From Candidatus Aphodomonas merdavium (GTDB lineage Bacteria; Bacillota; Clostridia; Christensenellales; Aristaeellaceae): a stretch of 9,461 nt of DNA. The stretch is taken from positions 1 through 9,461 of the forward strand of contig DVLH01000114.1 in NCBI GenBank assembly GCA_018715585.1, read 5' to 3'. Shown one piece after another: positions 5,173-9,461 of the stretch. Positions within the stretch are counted from its first letter, which is position 1; each line of letters opens with the position of its first letter. The translations under genes and the position numbers were made by a program. Below the pieces are notes generated by a model that saw only the letters and a list, made by a program, of their open reading frames with translations, was not told where the DNA came from and searched no databases.

Positions 5173-8100
5173 TTAGGAAGCATCCTCCAACTTGACCGAA
5201 ACCATCCGCGAAACGCCGCGCTCTTCCATCGCCACACCGTAGAGCGCCTGGCAACGCTCCATCGTGCCGCGGCGGTGGGTGACGACGACAAACTGCGTCT
5301 TTTTTGCAAAATTGTTGAGCGTATCGGCGAAGTTGGCCACGTTGGCCTCGTCCAGCGCAGCTTCAATTTCATCCAGAATGCAAAACGGCGTCGGCTTCAA
5401 TTGCAGCATGGCAAACAGCAGCGCGATGGCCGTCAGCGCGCGCTCGCCGCCCGAGAGCAGCGAAAGCAGCTGCAGCTTCTTTCCCGGCGGTTCGGCCACA
5501 ATGTCGATGCCGCAGCCGAGCACGTCGCTTTCGTCCGTCAAGCGCAGCTCCGCCCTTCCGCCGCCGAAAAGCGCCGTAAACGCCTGCCCGAAAAAACCGT
5601 TGAGCATTTGAAAGCGCTTGCGGAAGCGGCTCTCCATCTGCGAGAGCAACCCGGTGATGATGCTCTGCAAATCTTCCGCGGCTTTGAGCAGGTCCTGCTT
5701 TTGCGCGTCGAGCTGGTCAAAGCGTTCCTTCGTGAGGCGGTAGCTTTCCACGGCGTTGACGTTGACCGTGCCCAGCGCGCGGATCTGCGCGCGCAGCGAG
5801 GCAATCTCCTTATCCGCCTCGCGCAGGTTAAAGCCTTCGCGCCGGTAAGCTTCCGCCCCGGCGTAAGTAAGTTCGTACTCGTTCCAGACGCGGTCCTGTA
5901 GCGCTTTCAGGTCCGCCTGCGCGCGCACGAGCTGCAGTTCAAAATGATGCCCGCGCTCTGCCTCCTCGTTCACCTGCACGCGCAGCGCCTCCAGCTCGCC
6001 CGTAAGGCTGCGCGCCTGTGCCTGCGCCTGTTTCTGCCGCTGAATGAGCTCTTCATGGGCCTGGCGCGCGCCATCCAGCGCCTGCGTCAGCTTTTCCAAG
6101 TCGCGCTCCCCTTCCAGCAGCCGCTCCTCGTCGTCCTTATTGCGGCCCATTTCTTCCTGGCGGGTGCGCGCGCGCTGTTCCCGCCCGCGCGTGAGCGCCT
6201 CTTCCTCTGCGCGCAGCCGTTCGCCTTCGCGCCTGACCGCCGCAAGCTCGCGCTCCTGTTCGGCGACGGATACACGGCGCTGCGCGCTCTGCTCGTGCAG
6301 CCGTTCCACGCGCTCGCGCCCCGCAGCCAATACCTGCTGCAAGCGGACGGTCTCCTGCTGCATGCTCTCACGGTCCACATCGCCGCCCGACTGCGCCTGT
6401 TCCGCCTGTTGCAGCTGCGCGCGGATATCGCTGAGGTTCTCGCAAATCTGCTCCACCAGCAGCGCCGCCTTTTGCTGGCGCGCGTCGTGCTCATTCAGCG
6501 CCGCTTTGGCGCCCTCAAAATGCTCGCTGCTGCGCGCCACGTCGATCTCCGCCTCGTGCGCGCGGTCGAAAAGCTCGTTGCGCTTGCGCTTTGCCTGCGC
6601 GCGCTCCGCATCCAGCGCCTGCAGGCCATCCTGGAGCGAGGCAATTTCCTTCTCCAGCGCCTGCACAAGCTGGGCATGCTCGGCAATTTCCCGCTCGCGC
6701 GAGAGCAGGCTCGTCATCCTGCTCTGCACGCTACCGCCCGTCATCGAGCCGCCGGAGTGCATCACGTCGCCCTCCAGCGTCACCAGGCGAAACGCATGGC
6801 GGCCCCGCCGCATGATCTCGATGCCGCAGTCGAGGTTTTCCGCCACAACCGTGCGCCCCAGCAAGCTTTCGACGATGCCGCGGTACTCCTCCTGGAACGT
6901 CACCAGCTCGCTGGCCACGCCGACGCAGCCCGGCATCGACAGCACCTGCCGCTCCTCGCGCGAGAGCACGCGGCCGCGCACCGCGCTCATCGGCAAGAAG
7001 GTCGCGCGGCCCAGCTTGTTTTCACGCAAATACTGGATGAGCCGCTTGGCGGCATGCTCATCCTCCGTGATGATGTTTTGCAGCGCAGGGCCCAGCACCA
7101 TCTCCAGCGCGCGCTCCAGCTTCTTAGGCGTGTGAAGGATATTGGCCACCACACCGCGCACGGATTGGTCGCCGCGCGCATGGGCAAGCGCCTGGCGGAC
7201 GGCGTTTTGATATCCTTCATAATCGCGCGCCATCTCGCGCAGCACCTTCAGGCGCGACGCGGCTTCGTGCATGGCCCGCGAACGCTCGTTCAGCTGGGCC
7301 AGCAGCTGTTCCGAACGGCGGCCTGCCTCGCGCACGGATTCATCCAGCTCCCGTGCCTGCGCATCCAAAGCGGCCTTCGCGGCATTTCGCGCCTCCAGCT
7401 CTTCCTGCGCTTCGCACAGGCTCTCCGCCAGCTGCTGGCGTCCTTCGCCGGCAGCGGACGCTTCCTCGCGCGCCTCCTGCAAGCGGCTTTCCAAGCTTTG
7501 TTCCAGCGCGCCCAGCCGCGCCTGGGTAGAACGCACGTCCGCGGCGCGGTTCATGGCGGCCATCAGCGCCGCCTTATGCGCTTCCACAGCCTGCTCGGCA
7601 TCCGCCGTTTCGCGCTGCGCCCGGCCAAGTTCTTCTTCCGCCGCCGCCAGCGCGCTGCCGGCCTGCGCCAAGCTTTCCTCCAGGCGCGAAATCTCCGATG
7701 CATTCTGCCGCCGGCTCAGCGCGAGGGCGTCGGCCTTTTCCTGCTCCTCCCGCCGCAGCAGCGCTTCCTTTTCGCCGTCGGCCGCAAAGCGGGCGATGCG
7801 CTCGCGCAGCAGCTCGTTGGCTGCGCGGCGTGCGTCCGCCTCGCGCGCCGCCTGCAGCACGGCGGCGTTCGCCTGTTCCCCTTGGGCATAGAGCGCATCG
7901 GCGCGCGCCTCGGCCTGCTCGCGCTCTTCCTGCAAGGCTTGTACGCGCGGCTGCGCCTGCGAAAGCGCCTGCTGCGACTGCGAAAGCGCCTGGCCGAATT
8001 GCTCCACGCGCTCGGTTTGCTTTTGATGGCGGATGAGAAATTGGTTTAAATCCAGTTCCCGCAGCGTATCGCGCAGGGAAAGATAGCGCTTGGCCGCCTC

Positions 8101-8727
8101 GGCCTGCTCCTGCAGCGGGGCCAGCTGGCCCTCCAGCTCCGAAAGGATATCCTCTACGCGCTCAAGGTTTTGGCGCGTGTTGTCCATGCGGCGCTCCGCC
8201 TCTTCCTTGCGCGCGCGGTAGGTGGCGATGCCGACGGCTTCCTCAAACACATGCCGCCTGTCCTCCGAGCGCTGCGAAAGGATTTCGTCCACGCGCCCTT
8301 GGCCGACGACGGAATATCCGTCCTTGCCCACGCCCGTATCGCGGAAGAGCTCCTGGATGTCGCGCAGGCGGCAGGCGGCGCGGTTGATGAAATATTCGCC
8401 CTCGCCGCTGCGCCATACGCGCCGCGTAACGAGCACCTCCGCCGCGTCAATGCCCAGCGCGCCGTCCTCGTTGTCCATCAGCAGCGACACCTCGCAAAAC
8501 GTCAAAGGTTTGCGCTTTTCGGTGCCGTTGAAGATGACGTCCTCCATCTTTGCTCCGCGCAGGGATTTCGCGCTCTGCTCGCCGAGCACCCAGCGCACGG
8601 CGTCGGAGATATTCGATTTTCCGCTTCCGTTTGGGCCCACGATGGCCGTCGTTCCGTCCTGAAAGACGATCTCCGTCTTTTCCGCAAACGACTTAAACCC
8701 TGTCAGCTCCAGTTTTTTCAGTCTCAA
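5173..8727 (-). CDS. smc: Chromosome partition protein SMC
   Basis: A 1184-residue structural maintenance of chromosomes ATPase, close to the usual bacterial length. It forms the DNA-loop-extruding core of condensin with ScpA and ScpB, which are not in this window. The head shows Walker A GPNGSGKS at 31-38 and the Q-loop VVGQGRVDEIL near 140-150. The first coiled coil runs from about 170 to 515 and is very rich in Ala, Glu, Gln and Arg. The hinge spans about 520-665 and includes the conserved glycines in DVMHSGGSMTGG (654-665). The returning coiled coil leads to the signature LSGGE (1091-1095) and Walker B CILDE (1116-1120), followed by the D-loop ALD. The start is a TTG at 8727-8725 overlapping the rnc stop in TTGA, with GGAG 10 bases upstream. 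Residues encoded upstream of this TTG in the same open frame lie inside rnc and do not resemble SMC. Confidence 0.98.
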   Translation of the reverse strand: MRLKKLELTGFKSFAEKTEIVFQDGTTAIVGPNGSGKSNISDAVRWVLGEQSAKSLRGAKMEDVIFNGTEKRKPLTFCEVSLLMDNEDGALGIDAAEVLVTRRVWRSGEGEYFINRAACRLRDIQELFRDTGVGKDGYSVVGQGRVDEILSQRSEDRRHVFEEAVGIATYRARKEEAERRMDNTRQNLERVEDILSELEGQLAPLQEQAEAAKRYLSLRDTLRELDLNQFLIRHQKQTERVEQFGQALSQSQQALSQAQPRVQALQEEREQAEARADALYAQGEQANAAVLQAAREADARRAANELLRERIARFAADGEKEALLRREEQEKADALALSRRQNASEISRLEESLAQAGSALAAAEEELGRAQRETADAEQAVEAHKAALMAAMNRAADVRSTQARLGALEQSLESRLQEAREEASAAGEGRQQLAESLCEAQEELEARNAAKAALDAQARELDESVREAGRRSEQLLAQLNERSRAMHEAASRLKVLREMARDYEGYQNAVRQALAHARGDQSVRGVVANILHTPKKLERALEMVLGPALQNIITEDEHAAKRLIQYLRENKLGRATFLPMSAVRGRVLSREERQVLSMPGCVGVASELVTFQEEYRGIVESLLGRTVVAENLDCGIEIMRRGRHAFRLVTLEGDVMHSGGSMTGGSVQSRMTSLLSREREIAEHAQLVQALEKEIASLQDGLQALDAERAQAKRKRNELFDRAHEAEIDVARSSEHFEGAKAALNEHDARQQKAALLVEQICENLSDIRAQLQQAEQAQSGGDVDRESMQQETVRLQQVLAAGRERVERLHEQSAQRRVSVAEQERELAAVRREGERLRAEEEALTRGREQRARTRQEEMGRNKDDEERLLEGERDLEKLTQALDGARQAHEELIQRQKQAQAQARSLTGELEALRVQVNEEAERGHHFELQLVRAQADLKALQDRVWNEYELTYAGAEAYRREGFNLREADKEIASLRAQIRALGTVNVNAVESYRLTKERFDQLDAQKQDLLKAAEDLQSIITGLLSQMESRFRKRFQMLNGFFGQAFTALFGGGRAELRLTDESDVLGCGIDIVAEPPGKKLQLLSLLSGGERALTAIALLFAMLQLKPTPFCILDEIEAALDEANVANFADTLNNFAKKTQFVVVTHRRGTMERCQALYGVAMEERGVSRMVSVKLEDAS

Positions 8728-9398
8728 CTGTTTTCTTCTCCGGTCTGAAATTCGCTCATCGCCGCGCGCGCGGCTTCCTGCTCTGCGTGCTTTTTGGTGC
8801 TGCCTTGGCCGCGCCCCGCCACGGTGCCGTCCAGCAGCACTTCCGCAGTAAAAATCCGCGCATGCGGCGGCCCCTCCTGCCCGACAATGCGATACGTCGG
8901 CGCAGGACGGCCCTGATCCTGCTCGCGTTCCTGGAGCATGCTTTTCCAGTTTTTTTCGCTCTGCGGCGGCACAAAATCGTCGAGCACACGGCGGCAAAGC
9001 TGAAACGCCGCATCCAGCCCACCGTCCAGATAGACGGCGGCCAGCACGGCCTCCATTGCATCGGCGAGGACGGATGGCTTTTCCCGCCCGCCAGATGCCG
9101 CCTCCCCCTTGTCAAAGCGGAGGCACGGCCCGATGCCGAGCGAACGGGCAGCACGGGCGAGCGTCTCCTCCCGCACAAGCGCCTGGCGCATCGCTGTCAG
9201 CGCGCCTTCCCGTTCCCGGGGGTAACGCGCAAACAACGCCGCAGAGACGCACAGCTGCAGCACCGCATCGCCCAAGAATTCCAGGCGCTGATTATCCGCA
9301 CCCATCCCAGCAGAAGGGTGCGTCAATGCCAGGCGCAGGAGCGATGCATCCTTGAATGCATACCCCAGCGCCTGCTGCAACGCTTGCAAGCGTTCCAT
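8724..9398 (-). CDS. rnc: Ribonuclease III
   Basis: A 224-residue double-strand-specific endoribonuclease that processes rRNA precursors and structured RNAs in the cytoplasm. The catalytic domain carries the signature QRLEFLGDAVL (37-47) with E40 and D44. A second acidic pair, D113 and E116 in LADAMEAVLAAVYLDGG, completes the metal site. A double-stranded RNA-binding domain follows at about 151-217, including the GRGQGSTKKHAEQEAA segment (195-210). Length and domain order are normal when counted from the ATG at 9398. The frame is open upstream to the window edge, and there is no Shine-Dalgarno before this ATG, only an A/T-rich stretch. The upstream in-frame residues look like the end of acyl carrier protein, so the true product may be longer or fused. 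The stop overlaps the smc start. Confidence 0.97.
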   Translation of the reverse strand: MERLQALQQALGYAFKDASLLRLALTHPSAGMGADNQRLEFLGDAVLQLCVSAALFARYPREREGALTAMRQALVREETLARAARSLGIGPCLRFDKGEAASGGREKPSVLADAMEAVLAAVYLDGGLDAAFQLCRRVLDDFVPPQSEKNWKSMLQEREQDQGRPAPTYRIVGQEGPPHARIFTAEVLLDGTVAGRGQGSTKKHAEQEAARAAMSEFQTGEENS

Positions 9399-9461
9399 TC
9401 TATTATTGTTGTTTGGATTAAGATAGGAAACCACGTCCCCCACAGTCTTCAGGCGCATCAG
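9399..9461 (-). CDS. Acyl carrier protein-like C-terminus, in frame with rnc, partial
   Basis: Twenty-one codons reach the right edge and read LMRLKTVGDVVSYLNP followed by four Asn and Arg, continuing directly into the rnc Met. KTVGDVVSYL matches the last helix of bacterial acyl carrier protein, where the pattern [KR]-T-V-G-D-x-V-x-Y-[IL] is typical. acpP commonly sits just upstream of rnc in Firmicutes, which supports the reading. No stop separates it from rnc in this frame; stop triplets (TAA, TAG) occur only in another frame, in AATAATAG. The phosphopantetheine-carrying DSL serine would lie outside the window, so an intact ACP cannot be confirmed. Alternatives are an rnc start further upstream, or a base missing in the sequence. 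Confidence 0.6.

Noticed and set aside
4201..5901. Plus-strand open frame of about 566 codons opposite ftsY and the smc 3' end
   Set aside because: It spans two genuine genes on the other strand and has the same low-information composition; no family features or ribosome site.
5944..8049. Plus-strand open frame of about 700 codons opposite smc
   Set aside because: It is antisense to a full-length, motif-complete SMC. Its product is a His/Arg/Leu/Ala-rich string with no domain, as expected from a G+C-rich coiled-coil gene read backwards.
8728..8997. N-terminal extension of SMC by 90 residues
   Set aside because: The extra residues are an out-of-phase reading of rnc, and SMC homology begins exactly at the TTG at 8727.

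Overview
The window looks like a chromosomal segment of a Clostridia-type Firmicute. The evidence is a PadR regulator paired with a DUF2812 membrane protein, Gram-positive-style rnc-smc-ftsY gene order, Shine-Dalgarno sequences such as AGGAG and GAGGAGG, and a TTG start on smc. Every supported gene lies on the minus strand, so transcription runs from the right edge to the left. I recognise the families but cannot name the genus.

Right part (about 2837-9461, G+C-rich): a tightly packed housekeeping operon. In transcription order it holds the last residues of an acyl carrier protein-like sequence, rnc (RNase III), smc (chromosome condensation ATPase), ftsY (SRP receptor GTPase) and an RlmD/RumA-type 23S rRNA uracil-5-methyltransferase. 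Junctions are overlapping or nearly so: rnc/smc share bases at TTGA, smc/ftsY are 21 bases apart, and ftsY/rlmD overlap at TAATG. The operon appears to end at a clear intrinsic terminator at 2601-2626. The most unusual point is at the right edge, where the ACP-like C-terminus runs into rnc in the same frame with no stop codon. This implies either an ACP-RNase III fusion or an unusual coupling.

Middle part (about 836-2582, intermediate G+C): a self-contained regulatory module. A PadR repressor and a five-helix DUF2812 membrane protein are transcribed from a strong promoter. One perfect CTCGA-N3-TCGAG palindrome fills its -35/-10 spacer, and a second lies 32 bp downstream in the leader. This is a convincing autoregulation layout. 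The signal sensed and the role of the membrane protein cannot be read from sequence.

Left part (1-835, A+T-richer at the far left): about 380 bases without a confident gene, containing a TAATG-linked 116-codon open frame of doubtful status and a perfect hairpin. This is followed by the 5' two-thirds of thiN (thiamine pyrophosphokinase), cut by the window edge.

The drop in G+C across the terminator near 2600-2640 suggests that the PadR/DUF2812/thiN side has a different history from the rnc-smc-ftsY-rlmD operon. No RNA genes, insertion sequences, CRISPR arrays or prophage genes were seen.
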